From NCBI GenBank assembly GCA_003671055.1, contig QWPV01000005.1:12485-75818 (forward strand): 63,334 nt of DNA, in the 5' to 3' direction. The stretch's first letter is position 1. The number at the start of each line of letters is the position of its first letter. Below are positions 16,477 through 25,435 of this stretch, piece by piece. The notes under the pieces were generated by a model. The model saw only the letters and a program-made list of their open reading frames with translations. It was not told the origin of the DNA and made no database searches. This stretch comes from Planctomycetota bacterium (GTDB taxonomy: Bacteria > Planctomycetota > Phycisphaerae > Phycisphaerales > SM1A02). The translations under genes and the position numbers were made by a program.

Positions 16477-18197
16477 CCGCGCCACTCTCCATTCCACGAT
16501 CGATGCAGCGCGCGATGCTCGGCGAGATGCTCGTCGCAAAGGGCGTGCTCACGGCAGTTCAACTGGCGGAAGCGCTTGCGGCGCAGCAGAAAGATGGCCA
16601 TCAACGATTGCTCGGCGAGATGCTCGTGCAGTTGGGATTCTGTGACGAACATCAAGTGATGGAAACGGTTGCGGATGGATACGGCATTCCGTACGCACGC
16701 GACATCGCACGCATCGCTGATCCCAAGTGCATTGAAATGCTGCCACGCGAGTTCCTGTCTGAACACGCAGTTCTTCCGCTGTTCTGTGTGCGCGGTGTGG
16801 TGACAGTTGCTGTGGGCGAGCCCGCGAACCTTTATCTGTTCGAAGAAATTGCGCGCCGTACTGGCAAGCAAGTGCAAACGGTTGCGACGACCATCGGAGA
16901 GATTCGCGCTGCGCTCGAGTCATATCTTCCTGCAGCGAATGTGTTCGTCATTGAAGACACTTACGGCGAAGTGGATGCGGAATCCTTCAGCGTCGTTGAG
17001 CGCGATCTCTCTGAGATTGCGGATCTTCGCGAAGTTGCAGGGCACTCACCCGTCGTGAAGCTTGTGAACTGGCTGCTGTGGGCCGCGGTGCATGAAGGTG
17101 CGTCAGACATTCACATCGAACCAGGCGATCGTCGTCTTCGCATTCGACTGCGCGTCGATGGTGCGTTGTTTGAGAAGATGCAACCACCATGGCAGATGGC
17201 AGCTGCGCTCACGAGTCGTATCAAGATCATGGCAGGGCTCGACATTTCCGAGCGCCGACTTCCACAAGACGGCGACATCCACGTCATGCTCGAAGGTCGA
17301 CCTGTGGATCTTCGCGTTTCAACGATGCCCGGCCGGCACGGTGAGAAGACTGTGATTCGCGTCATCGATAGTCGTCAATCCATCGTTCCGCTTGAGCGCC
17401 TCGGCATGGACGAAGTGACGCTTTCGAAGTGGATGGACATCGTGCGTCGCCCCAATGGCATCGCGCTCGTGACTGGTCCAACCGGTAGTGGCAAGTCGAC
17501 GACGCTCTATAGCGTGCTCGCGTTGCTCAATGAGCAGGACGCGAATCTGTCCACGGTGGAAGATCCAATTGAAGCAACGCTGGCTGGCGTGAATCAGTTT
17601 CAAGTGAATGAGAAGGCGGGCTTCGGCTTTGCGATCGCGTTGCGTTCATTGCTGCGTCAAGATCCCGACACCATCATGGTCGGCGAAATTCGCGACGAAG
17701 AGACCGCGTCGGTTGCGGTGCAAGCTGCACTCACTGGTCACCTTGTGCTTTCATCGTTGCACACCAATGACGCGACTGCTGCGGTGACGCGATTGGTGAA
17801 CATCGGCGTTGAGCCGTATCTGGTTGCTGCGACAGTGCGCGGCGTGTTGGCGCAGCGATTGGTGCGCAAGATCTGTCCGCACTGCCGAACACGCGCGGAA
17901 CCCGATGCACTCACGATTGCAGCGTTTGCGCAGAGCGGTCAAGCCGTTGCCGGCTTCAGTAAGGGGGCAGGTTGTGTTCGCTGCCGAAGCACCGGATTCG
18001 CTGGGCGTATCGGCGTGTTTGAAATCATGGTGCCCACCGAGGAATTCAATGTGCTCGTCGCGCGTGGGGCGAGCCTGCAAGAATTGCACGCGTACCTCGC
18101 GACGCAAGGTCATCGATTGCTCCGCGACGATGCGTTCCGCAAAGTGAGCGAAGGATTGACCACGGTGGAAGAAGCCATCGCCATGACTGCGCATTGA
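16473..18197 (+). CDS. pilB: Type IV filament assembly ATPase (PilB/GspE family)
   Basis: A 574-residue hexameric motor. The N-terminal MshEN/GspE-N domain runs to about residue 160 (GEMLVAKGVLTAVQLAEAL, repeated as GEMLVQLGFC). The catalytic core has Walker A GPTGSGKST (335-343), the Asp box, Walker B IMVGEIRDEE (401-410) and a His box near 430. A zinc tetracysteine module CPHC...CVRC (468-504) is typical of extension ATPases rather than PilT. MshEN domains in this family can bind c-di-GMP, notable beside an HD-GYP gene; binding here is not shown. The ATG overlaps the STAS stop. A longer frame from 16326 would overlap that gene and is rejected. Confidence 0.92.
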   Translation: MTAPLSIPRSMQRAMLGEMLVAKGVLTAVQLAEALAAQQKDGHQRLLGEMLVQLGFCDEHQVMETVADGYGIPYARDIARIADPKCIEMLPREFLSEHAVLPLFCVRGVVTVAVGEPANLYLFEEIARRTGKQVQTVATTIGEIRAALESYLPAANVFVIEDTYGEVDAESFSVVERDLSEIADLREVAGHSPVVKLVNWLLWAAVHEGASDIHIEPGDRRLRIRLRVDGALFEKMQPPWQMAAALTSRIKIMAGLDISERRLPQDGDIHVMLEGRPVDLRVSTMPGRHGEKTVIRVIDSRQSIVPLERLGMDEVTLSKWMDIVRRPNGIALVTGPTGSGKSTTLYSVLALLNEQDANLSTVEDPIEATLAGVNQFQVNEKAGFGFAIALRSLLRQDPDTIMVGEIRDEETASVAVQAALTGHLVLSSLHTNDATAAVTRLVNIGVEPYLVAATVRGVLAQRLVRKICPHCRTRAEPDALTIAAFAQSGQAVAGFSKGAGCVRCRSTGFAGRIGVFEIMVPTEEFNVLVARGASLQELHAYLATQGHRLLRDDAFRKVSEGLTTVEEAIAMTAH

Positions 18198-18206
18198 TGC
18201 AACACC

Positions 18207-19469
18207 ATGCGACTCGACGCTAACGCAACCTTTGTCTTCCGTGCCATCGACGCGCAAGGTCGCGAGTCGAGTGGCACTGTCTCTGCGCCAAGCGCGGCTG
18301 AAGTTGCGCTCCGTCTGCGCCGAGAGGGCAAGACTGTTCTCGAGGTCGCACGCGATGCACTTGCGCGCGCGAGTTCAACTTCCGATGACGACGCGCCAGC
18401 ATTCGCATCGGTGAAGTTTTCAACGCGAGTGCGTCGCTCTGACCCCATCGATCTCTGCCGACAGGTTGGCGTAATGGTGGAAACAGGAGTCGGCATCGTC
18501 GAGGCACTTGATGCCTACGCGACCGAAGGCGCGCGACCAGAATTCAAATCTGTTGTGGAGTCAGTTCGGCTAGAAGTCTCTTCTGGCGTGCCGCTTTCAC
18601 AAGCACTCGCGAAAAGACCGCGCGCGTTTCCGCCAGTTGTTGCAGCTTTGTGCCGCGCTGGCGAAGCGACTGGGCAGCTCGGAAGCATGTTGGCACGCGC
18701 TGCCGAGCATCTCGCACGCATTGAGAAGATTCGACGCCAAGTCGTTGCAGCCGCGACGTATCCGATGTTCATGCTCGGTACGGGCTTGTTGATCGTGAGT
18801 CTGTTAGTCGCATTTGTGCTTCCACGGTTTGCGAAGTTGTATGAAGATCGCGGTGCGGAGTTGCCCGCACTGACGAAGAGTCTGCTCTCGGTTGGCGCGC
18901 TCGTGACAGAGCATGGCATCGCGCTGCTCGTTGGACTTGCTGTACTAGTGACTCTCGGCATGCTCTGGAGTCGAACCGAGTCAGCTCGACTGTGTGCCGA
19001 CCGACTGCGCTTCGGTCTTCCCATTGTCGGTCGACTCGTTCGCGCTGCATTTGTTGCACGATCGATGCGCACACTCTCGACCTTGCTTTCAAGCGGCATT
19101 CATCTGCTTGACGCAATCGCCATCGTGCGTGGTCTCGATGCATCGCCCCGAACGAATCGTTTCTGGACCACCGTGGACGCATCCGTGCGTGAAGGCCGAT
19201 TGCTTGCCGAAAGTGTGCGTCGCGAGGGACTCTTGCCTGCGACAGTCGCATCGATGATCGCAGCGGGTGAACGCGGTGGCCGATTGCCTGACGTGCTCGA
19301 GCGCGTGGCGACCTTCGCGGAAGAAGATCTCGAGATCGCGATCAAGCAAGCGATGAGTTTGCTCGAACCGATCCTCGTGGTTGTGCTCGGCTCAGTGCTC
19401 GGTGCGCTTGCAATCGCATTGCTCTTGCCGCTCTTCTCGCTGAGCAAAGTTGTTGCCGGTCAACATTGA
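18207..19469 (+). CDS. pilC: Inner-membrane platform protein (PilC/GspF family)
   Basis: The product has 420 residues. The N-terminal FVFRAIDAQGRESSGTVSA and two repeated GspF domains are clear: DPIDLCRQVGVMVETGVGIVEALDAY and AFVARSMRTLSTLLSSGIHLLDAI. Three membrane helices are visible, two in the middle and one near the end (EPILVVVLGSVLGALAIALLLPLFSL). It turns ATPase motion into pilin extraction. It follows the ATPase by 9 nt and closes cluster 1. Confidence 0.92.
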   Translation: MRLDANATFVFRAIDAQGRESSGTVSAPSAAEVALRLRREGKTVLEVARDALARASSTSDDDAPAFASVKFSTRVRRSDPIDLCRQVGVMVETGVGIVEALDAYATEGARPEFKSVVESVRLEVSSGVPLSQALAKRPRAFPPVVAALCRAGEATGQLGSMLARAAEHLARIEKIRRQVVAAATYPMFMLGTGLLIVSLLVAFVLPRFAKLYEDRGAELPALTKSLLSVGALVTEHGIALLVGLAVLVTLGMLWSRTESARLCADRLRFGLPIVGRLVRAAFVARSMRTLSTLLSSGIHLLDAIAIVRGLDASPRTNRFWTTVDASVREGRLLAESVRREGLLPATVASMIAAGERGGRLPDVLERVATFAEEDLEIAIKQAMSLLEPILVVVLGSVLGALAIALLLPLFSLSKVVAGQH

Positions 19470-19505
19470 TCAAATGATTGAGTTATGCGTGACGGCGTAC
19501 TGCGC

Positions 19506-19533
19506 TTGACAGCAGACGCGCAGTGTCTACCTT
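19506..19533 (+). promoter_or_regulatory. Candidate sigma-70 promoter for the small HTH gene
   Basis: A perfect -35 TTGACA (19506-19511), 16-nt spacer and weak -10 TACCTT (19528-19533). Transcription would begin near 19540, just before the ATG at 19550 that has its own GAGG. A GTG at 19523, inside this promoter, is therefore not the likely start. Confidence 0.5.
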
Positions 19534-19549
19534 GCGCATCGAGGCTGTC

Positions 19550-19822
19550 ATGGATGGCAGTTTCGCTCAAACGAAAAGGGGTGTTGCCATGGAAGGCGTC
19601 CTCAAACAGCACAGCGTCGCATCGCCAGCCGAAGTCCTTCGATCGATAGCGGCTGGATTTACACGCACCGAGCGCTTGGTGCTTATGTTGCGTTACACCG
19701 AAGAGCTCACCGTGAAGGAAATCGCGGCAGTGCTTGAACTCGCGCAAGCCGAAGTCGAGAAGATTCTCGTGCGTGTGCGATCGCACGTTGCGAAGCGTTT
19801 GCGGAAGAAGAAACGATCTTGA
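19550..19822 (+). CDS. Stand-alone sigma-70 region 4-like HTH protein
   Basis: A 90-residue protein whose C-terminal half reads GFTRTERLVLMLRYTEELTVKEIAAVLELAQAEVEKILVRVRSHVAKRLRKK. This matches sigma region 4: the RLVLMLRY helix, then an HTH with LTVKEIAAVL. No region 2 is present, so it cannot act as a full sigma factor alone; it may be a regulator or a sigma partner subunit. GAGG lies 5 nt before the ATG; another ATG at 19589 is possible. It follows cluster 1 on the same strand with its own candidate promoter. Confidence 0.75.
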   Translation: MDGSFAQTKRGVAMEGVLKQHSVASPAEVLRSIAAGFTRTERLVLMLRYTEELTVKEIAAVLELAQAEVEKILVRVRSHVAKRLRKKKRS

Positions 19823-19834
19823 TGATCAGTGCGC

Positions 19835-20866
19835 TCAGTTCGTCCACGCGTTGAGCAGCATAGATAAGTCCGCAGCATCGACGACGCCATCGTTGTTGAC
19901 GTCTGCACTTCCACCACCGCCCCATGCGCTCAAGAGCGTCGCGAGATCCGCTGCATCGACGACGCCGTTGCAATCAAGATCGACTTGCGCGCAGGATTGG
20001 CCAACACTCACACGAAGTTCGATGCGCGCCGCATTTGCGAGATTGAATTCGACGAGTGGGTTTTCTCGGCAGTAGAACGAGGGAAAATTCGAGCCTTGTT
20101 GCACAGTTTTCGTGAGTGAGGTCACGCTGAAGAGCAAGCGCCCTTGATCGAGGGACTGCGCGAGATATTGCTTAACGGAGGGGCTCTGCACATCGACGAC
20201 AAATCGCATCGTCGTGTTCATCGGAACGAGTTCGCCGTCAGGGAGTTTGTTGATGGAGCCGACGCTGAAGGGCGTCGGTGTCCATCGTTGCCGCACGCTA
20301 TTGGAGACATCGACGGCGATCCCCTTCGCATTGAAGCCGAGCGCGAACGCGTTGCGCACGGAAGGATCGAGCGCGCTGCCCGCGCCGTAGGGTGATGTCT
20401 CTTGCCAATTCGCGAGCGAGAACGCACCCCGGAATCCTGTGCCGTAAAGTTCGATCGGTTGTCCAACATCTTCGTCCGCGACATACTCGGCGTCACTCGC
20501 AAGAAGGAACGCGGTGAACGGATCGACGGTGGAGTCATAGCTGAAGACGAAATCATTCGCGACCATGAGTTCAATGATGCATCCATCGATCGTGTATCCA
20601 TCAACGCCAAGGCCCGTTGGGATTTCGCTCGACGTATTCCAACCCACGATCATTTGACCATCGCGATTGTCAAACATCGTTGCGCCAGCTTCGTTTCCGA
20701 ACGTCGACGCAGTGGGTCGCATGCCAGGCGAAGAGTTGAACGGATAGTTCCATCGATCAAGGTCGGGACCCGAGCGAACAAACAACACCTGTTCGGCATG
20801 TGCAATCGAGCCGGAGCACGCGAGGGTTACGAGGGTGAGGTACGAAGAGAGGAAGGGGCGGCGCAT
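19835..20866 (-). CDS. Secreted protein with C-terminal dockerin-like repeats
   Basis: The product has 343 residues. A signal peptide ends near SIAHAEQ. The body is a beta-rich domain of unknown function with no recognised catalytic motif. The C-terminus holds two 12-residue calcium-loop repeats of dockerin type: DLDCNGVVDAADLATLLSAWG and DVNNDGVVDAADLSMLLNAW are the two copies in shortened form. Such tails are common in Phycisphaerae exported proteins and are a taxonomic clue. It is a possible substrate of the secretion systems here (inference). Confidence 0.75.
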   Translation of the reverse strand: MRRPFLSSYLTLVTLACSGSIAHAEQVLFVRSGPDLDRWNYPFNSSPGMRPTASTFGNEAGATMFDNRDGQMIVGWNTSSEIPTGLGVDGYTIDGCIIELMVANDFVFSYDSTVDPFTAFLLASDAEYVADEDVGQPIELYGTGFRGAFSLANWQETSPYGAGSALDPSVRNAFALGFNAKGIAVDVSNSVRQRWTPTPFSVGSINKLPDGELVPMNTTMRFVVDVQSPSVKQYLAQSLDQGRLLFSVTSLTKTVQQGSNFPSFYCRENPLVEFNLANAARIELRVSVGQSCAQVDLDCNGVVDAADLATLLSAWGGGGSADVNNDGVVDAADLSMLLNAWTN

Positions 20867-20969
20867 AGGGTGCAGTTCGAGGTACCTGAAGAAAGTACTC
20901 TTTGAGAAAGCCTAGTGGTCACCCATTGAATTGTTCGCAGCATAGACTTCAGATCACAAATTTTTGCCG

Positions 20970-21872
20970 ATGCATCCGACCACCCTTCCTCATCCGACCC
21001 ATAAGTTGCAGTCTCGACGCTGTCCACTGCGCCCTCTCGCTGAAGCAGCGGGGTTCACGCTCGTGGAGTTGTTGGTTGTCATTGGAATTCTCGCGCTGCT
21101 CATCGGCATCTTGGTGCCCGTCATCGCGCGAGTGCGGTCGGCGGCGATGCGTGCGAAGGATTTGGTCGCAGCACGAACACTTGCGCAAGCGTGGTTGAGT
21201 TACGCCGAAGATCACAGCGGCGCGCTGTTGCCTGGCTACAAATCTGGATTGCCTGCCTACGACGCCCAAGGCGAACCGATCGCGACGCAGACGATTGGTG
21301 TTGCAGCGAATCGTTGGCCATGGCGGCTCGCGCCGTACATCGGTCACGCGTTTGACGCGATGTATGTGAATGACAATGAGCGCCTGTTGCGTGAACTTGA
21401 AACTACCGACACCTCCAACTACCTCTATCAGACGAGTGTCTTTCCGAGTTTCGGTTTGAATTCAGTGTGGCTCGGTGGCGACGAGAACTACGGCGGATTC
21501 AATTCGATCTTCGTCGGAAACTTCGGTCGCTTCTACGCGACGCGCTTGTCGGAGTTGAAGCGTCCAGCACAGACGATCGTCTTCGCAAGTAGTCGCTCGT
21601 TCGCGGCGGAAGCAACGGAAGGCGAGATCGTGGAAGGCTACTTCCGCGTGCGGAGTCCGAACTTCACGAGCGTGGTGTGGACGACGGAGTACAACGCCGC
21701 TGAGCCCACGAGTTGGGGAAACTTGAGCGCGCGATTTAGCGGCGACAGCGTGGTGTCTTACACGGATGGCCACGCGGAATCGAAACCCGCAAGCGCGTTG
21801 AAGGACATGCGCATGTGGACCGATCGTGCAGATGCGCCCAACTGGCTGCTCACGCCCGGCTCTGGCGGCTGA
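20970..21872 (+). CDS. Prepilin-type N-terminal cleavage protein, planctomycete type
   Basis: The product has about 300 residues. The leader ends in AAGFTLVELLVVIGILALLIGILVPVI, with Gly at -1 and Glu at +5, the prepilin peptidase signal. The C-terminal end contains SYTDGHAESKP, close to the DG-H motif found in the many large G/H-like pseudopilins of Planctomycetota. It is larger than structural pilins and lies alone between two unrelated genes. A TTG two codons upstream (20964) is open, but the ATG at 20970 is preferred. The role is unknown. Confidence 0.75.
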   Translation: MHPTTLPHPTHKLQSRRCPLRPLAEAAGFTLVELLVVIGILALLIGILVPVIARVRSAAMRAKDLVAARTLAQAWLSYAEDHSGALLPGYKSGLPAYDAQGEPIATQTIGVAANRWPWRLAPYIGHAFDAMYVNDNERLLRELETTDTSNYLYQTSVFPSFGLNSVWLGGDENYGGFNSIFVGNFGRFYATRLSELKRPAQTIVFASSRSFAAEATEGEIVEGYFRVRSPNFTSVVWTTEYNAAEPTSWGNLSARFSGDSVVSYTDGHAESKPASALKDMRMWTDRADAPNWLLTPGSGG

Positions 21873-22781
21873 TTACATCGGTCGGTGTATGAAGCGTTTT
21901 GCAACGTGCGACATGGGCACGGCAATCGCAAGCACAAGCGCAATCATGCCCGCAGAGTTGAGCGCTGTCGCGGTGCCGAAGAGTGTCGGTGCGTGCGATG
22001 CCAGCGCGTAGCCAAGGACTGCGATGATCGAGCCGAGGATCATGCTCAGCGTGATCTGATGCGTGACACTTCTTGCATGCGGCGCCGCGATGAGCGCGGG
22101 GCATGCAACGATACCAATGACCAGCACGCTCCCTACGGCTTCGAAACTCGCGACGATGCTTGCGGAGACGAGCGCGAGGAACAACCGTTCAAGCCAGCGA
22201 GGTGCAACGCCGAGGTGACGAGCAGAACTTGGATCAAACGCGAGAAGTGAGAGCTCCTTCATGAACAGCACGATCGCGATCAATGCGATGCATGCAGCAG
22301 CAGCGAGGGTCCACAACGCGCGTGGCACGCCGGTGTACCACGCGCCGTTGAGTGTTGGTGAATAGAAGAGCGTCTCGAGTGATCCGAAGAGCACACATTC
22401 GGGATCGAGATCTACTTGTCGTGCGCCTTGTGTTTCGAGCAGCAGCACGCCGACAGCGAAGAGCCCTGTGAACACAATACCGAGTGTCGCGCCTGGTTCA
22501 AGCCGTGTGGTGCGTCGCGCCCAATTCGCGAGGAGGATCGACGCGATGCCCGCGCACGCTGCGCCGACAAACATCGCGGTGATTGAGCGCGTGCCTGTGA
22601 TGAGGAATCCAGCGACCAACCCTGGAAGCACAGCATGCGCAACAGCGTCGCCCGTCATCGCTTCTTTGCGAAGCACGAGAAAGTTCCCGAGTGTGCCGCA
22701 GGCAACGAGTGCGCAGAGCAGCGCGATCAACGCAGGCGCATCGACAGCGAGCGTGGATTGCAGCGCGAGCGCGGAACTCAT
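21873..22781 (-). CDS. Metal ABC transporter permease 2
   Basis: The product has 302 residues with about eight or nine membrane helices, from the ABC-3 (TroC/TroD, ZnuB, MntB) family. FLVLRKEAMTGDAVAHAVLPGLVAGFL is the conserved coupling region, and MKELSLLAFDPSSARHLGV is shared with its partner. The ATG at 22781 overlaps the stop of permease 1 (ATGA); the frame is open further upstream in a way that only mirrors the other gene. It is the last gene of a four-gene metal uptake operon. The pair of permeases is expected to form a heterodimer. Confidence 0.9.
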   Translation of the reverse strand: MSSALALQSTLAVDAPALIALLCALVACGTLGNFLVLRKEAMTGDAVAHAVLPGLVAGFLITGTRSITAMFVGAACAGIASILLANWARRTTRLEPGATLGIVFTGLFAVGVLLLETQGARQVDLDPECVLFGSLETLFYSPTLNGAWYTGVPRALWTLAAAACIALIAIVLFMKELSLLAFDPSSARHLGVAPRWLERLFLALVSASIVASFEAVGSVLVIGIVACPALIAAPHARSVTHQITLSMILGSIIAVLGYALASHAPTLFGTATALNSAGMIALVLAIAVPMSHVAKRFIHRPM

Positions 22782-23683
22782 GACGCGCGCTCCGTCAATG
22801 CACGCGCGCGCGAGTTGCGAAGCACGCGAGCTGCGGGGATCGAGAGGAAGAATGTAGCGGTCGCTGCGAGCGTCATCGCACTTCCCGTGGGGACATGCGT
22901 CACCGCACGCGATGCGATGGCGCCGACGAGTGCGCACGCGATGCCGATACACGCCGCAGTCGTTGCGGTGCGTGCGAACGATCCGCCAAGGACGCGAGCC
23001 GCTGCAGCAGGGGCGATGAGCATCGACACGACGAGCGCAACGCCAGCGACTTGCATTCCCGCGACCACGGTTGCGACGAGCAGGAGGAGGAGCACCCACT
23101 CAAGCACTCGCGTGCGAAGGCCGAGCACTGACGCGGCAGCTTCATCAAACGCGAGCAGCGAGAGTTCCTTGAATGCAAGCATGAGTGTCGTGAGCGCGAC
23201 GATCGCGATGACGCCGAGCGCAATTGCGTCGCTGCTCGTCATCGCGGCAGCGTTGCCAAAGAGAAGTCGTCGAAGTCCACCTTGCGCGCCCGAGGGGTGA
23301 GACTGCACCACGGAGAACAACACGCTGCCGAGTCCGAAGAAGCCTGCGAGTGCAACGGCGTTGGCGCCATCTGCACCGAGTCGTCGCTTCGACGCAAGCC
23401 ACGGCGTACTCCATGCCGCAAGCAGTGCGCTGATGCCGCCGCCGAGGAGGAGTAGCCATGGAGAACGACCACTCAGACCGAACCATTCGCCGAAGAGAAA
23501 TGCGAGCGCGACGCCAGGTAATGCTGCATGTCCTGCGACATCCGCGAGCAGTGATTGTCGACGCGCGAGCACGAATGTTCCAACACTGCCTGCGAGTGCG
23601 CCGAAGACTGCGCAGCCTATCGCGACCATGATTGTGTTCGCGCCCCAAAATGGAATCTCGAAAGGCGCGTCGGGTGCCATCAC
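22778..23683 (-). CDS. Metal ABC transporter permease 1
   Basis: The product has 301 residues and is an ABC-3 family membrane protein. FVLARRQSLLADVAGHAALPGVALAFL is the conserved coupling motif, and FKELSLLAFDEAAASVLGL follows. Multiple hydrophobic helices extend to the C-terminus. It starts at GTG 23683 or ATG 23680, both overlapping the ATPase stop. It shares clear paralogy with the gene immediately downstream (FKELSLLAFD versus MKELSLLAFD). It pairs with that permease in transport of zinc, manganese or iron. Confidence 0.9.
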   Translation of the reverse strand: MMAPDAPFEIPFWGANTIMVAIGCAVFGALAGSVGTFVLARRQSLLADVAGHAALPGVALAFLFGEWFGLSGRSPWLLLLGGGISALLAAWSTPWLASKRRLGADGANAVALAGFFGLGSVLFSVVQSHPSGAQGGLRRLLFGNAAAMTSSDAIALGVIAIVALTTLMLAFKELSLLAFDEAAASVLGLRTRVLEWVLLLLLVATVVAGMQVAGVALVVSMLIAPAAAARVLGGSFARTATTAACIGIACALVGAIASRAVTHVPTGSAMTLAATATFFLSIPAARVLRNSRARALTERAS

Positions 23684-24429
23684 GCCAACTGCTCCTGCGG
23701 CGGAGGTCCGAGACGAAACGCTTCGTGCAACTTTGCATCCGCAAGCGCAACTTCAATCGGCCCATGCGCAACGACGGTTCCATCGAAGAGCACTGCTTCA
23801 TCGAAGAAGCGTCGCACATCGCCGAGATCATGATGCACTGCGAACACGGTCATGCCTCGTGCGCATGCGAGCCGCAAGATTGCGCCAAGTCGTTCCGCTG
23901 TTGCGAAGTCGACATTGACAAACGGTTCGTCAAGCATGAGCAAGTCAGCGCCTTGCGCAAGACTTCGCGCGAGAAGCACGCGCTGTTGTTGACCACCAGA
24001 GAGTTCGCCGATGGGCATGTCCGCGAAATTTTCCATGTCCACAAGCGCGAGTGCTCGCCGCGCTTCTGCTTTCCAACGACCGCTCACGCGATGGAAGAAT
24101 CCGATCTTGCGATAAAGCCCCATCGCCGCGACATCAAGTGCGCTCGCGGGAAACGTCCAGTCGATGTCCGCGCGCTGTGGGAGATACGCAACCCGCGCAC
24201 GCACATCGTCGAGTGGCTGACCGAAGTAGCGCACGCCCGAGGTGTCGACTTGCGGAAGCAATCCGAGCGCACCTTTGAGTAGCGTGCTCTTGCCAGCCCC
24301 GTTGGGTCCAACGAGCGCGGTCATCGCTCCCGCGCGCAGCGTGAATGTTGCGTTGCGCACAACGAGTTCACCGTTGCCGTAACCGGCGGAGAATCTTTCG
24401 ATTGCGAGCGGGGCTCCCGTGGATGTCAT
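23680..24429 (-). CDS. Metal ABC transporter ATP-binding protein
   Basis: The product has 249 residues. Walker A is GPNGAGKST, the Q-loop is YLPQRADIDWTFP (the DIDW motif is typical of Mn/Zn ABC ATPases), the signature is LSGGQQQRVLLARSLA, Walker B is LLMLDEPF and the H-loop is VHHD. All motifs are intact. The start at 24429 overlaps the binding protein stop by 4 nt; a longer frame to 24489 lies within that gene. Confidence 0.93.
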   Translation of the reverse strand: MTSTGAPLAIERFSAGYGNGELVVRNATFTLRAGAMTALVGPNGAGKSTLLKGALGLLPQVDTSGVRYFGQPLDDVRARVAYLPQRADIDWTFPASALDVAAMGLYRKIGFFHRVSGRWKAEARRALALVDMENFADMPIGELSGGQQQRVLLARSLAQGADLLMLDEPFVNVDFATAERLGAILRLACARGMTVFAVHHDLGDVRRFFDEAVLFDGTVVAHGPIEVALADAKLHEAFRLGPPPQEQLA

Positions 24430-25412
24430 GAGTTTCCGCCGAGGCCATTTCCAATCGAGCGCGCGTTGTGCTTGATCATTCCAACCCATGTACCGCCCGG
24501 TGTTCCGGGCGCGCCCATCGAATCGGAGTAGAGAGCGTCACCGATCTTGATCGTGTGATCTCGTGCAGCGCATCCATCGACGACGGCACGAATCGTGCGA
24601 TCTGAAACCGTCGTCTCGACGAACACCGTCGGAATTTTCCGCTCGGAGATCTCAGCGACGAGCCGTTCAATGTCGCCAACGCTCGCTTCGCTCTCGGTGG
24701 AAATGCCTTGGATGCCTCGGACTTCGAAGTTGAAACGCTTGCCGAAGTAGCCGAACGCATCGTGTGAACTCACGAGCACCCGATTAGATGGAGAAATGTT
24801 TGCGAGATCTGCAGTGATCGCTTCGACGAGTGCGTTCGCTTCCGCTGCATACTTCGTTGCGTTCGCTTTGAACTCTGCTGCGTGCGCTGGATCGAGTGTT
24901 GCGAGTGCTTCTGCGACCTGGTGTGCGGTCGTGCCCCATAGTTGCGGATCCATCCACACGTGTGGATCTGGGTGCGCGGTGTTCGAAGGATCTTGGAGCA
25001 AATCCTTTTCGGGGATGCCACCCGTGATCACGCATACAGGTCGGCCGGAGTTGGAGACGCGCGAGAATGCTTCGCCCGCGCGCCCTTCGAGTCCGAGACC
25101 ATTCATGAACAGCGCGTCGGCTTCGAGGAGTTGCAGAATGTCGGAGCGTGTTGGAGTCCAGAGATGTGGGTCTGCTCCTGCAGGAATGAGCGTGATCACA
25201 TTCGCATGTTCGCCAACAACATTCGCCACAACATCAGCAACCATGCGGGTGGTTGCGAGCACGGTGATCTTTCCGTTTGCGTTCGGCGACGCGGTGGCAT
25301 TCGATCCGCTTAATGCGTCGCTGCGATCACCGCATCCAGTTCCGATGCACGACAAGATGAGGATGGAGAATACTGAGCGAAAGAAGAGCGCGAGGTTGGA
25401 GCGCTGAAGCAT
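24426..25412 (-). CDS. Metal-binding lipoprotein of ABC transporter (ZnuA/TroA family)
   Basis: The product has 328 residues and is a cluster A-I solute-binding protein. A signal peptide ends in the lipobox IGTGC. Likely metal ligands are His in ADPHLWTP, His in DPHVWMDP, His in VSSHDAFGYF and Asp in GDALYSDSMG. A His-His-His-Asp set is typical of zinc-type TroA/ZnuA proteins, whereas manganese-type PsaA/MntC has Glu at the third site. So zinc is preferred but not proven. The ATG at 25412 is almost leaderless relative to a candidate -10. It is first in the operon. Confidence 0.9.
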   Translation of the reverse strand: MLQRSNLALFFRSVFSILILSCIGTGCGDRSDALSGSNATASPNANGKITVLATTRMVADVVANVVGEHANVITLIPAGADPHLWTPTRSDILQLLEADALFMNGLGLEGRAGEAFSRVSNSGRPVCVITGGIPEKDLLQDPSNTAHPDPHVWMDPQLWGTTAHQVAEALATLDPAHAAEFKANATKYAAEANALVEAITADLANISPSNRVLVSSHDAFGYFGKRFNFEVRGIQGISTESEASVGDIERLVAEISERKIPTVFVETTVSDRTIRAVVDGCAARDHTIKIGDALYSDSMGAPGTPGGTWVGMIKHNARSIGNGLGGNS

Positions 25413-25421
25413 GTGCGAATA

Positions 25422-25435
25422 GTAGCATACGCTAC
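25422..25435 (-). promoter_or_regulatory. Candidate operator/-10 of the metal uptake operon
   Basis: An inverted repeat GTAGCATACGCTAC lies 10-23 nt upstream of the binding protein start. Read on the minus strand it contains TATGCTAC, a plausible -10, so a bound repressor (Zur or MntR type) would block transcription. No regulator gene is in the window and the palindrome does not match a known consensus that I can recall. Confidence 0.4.

Noticed and set aside
22635-23683. Long plus-strand frames across the ABC permease genes
   Set aside because: High-GC antisense shadows; the minus-strand frames have clear transporter motifs and coupled overlaps.
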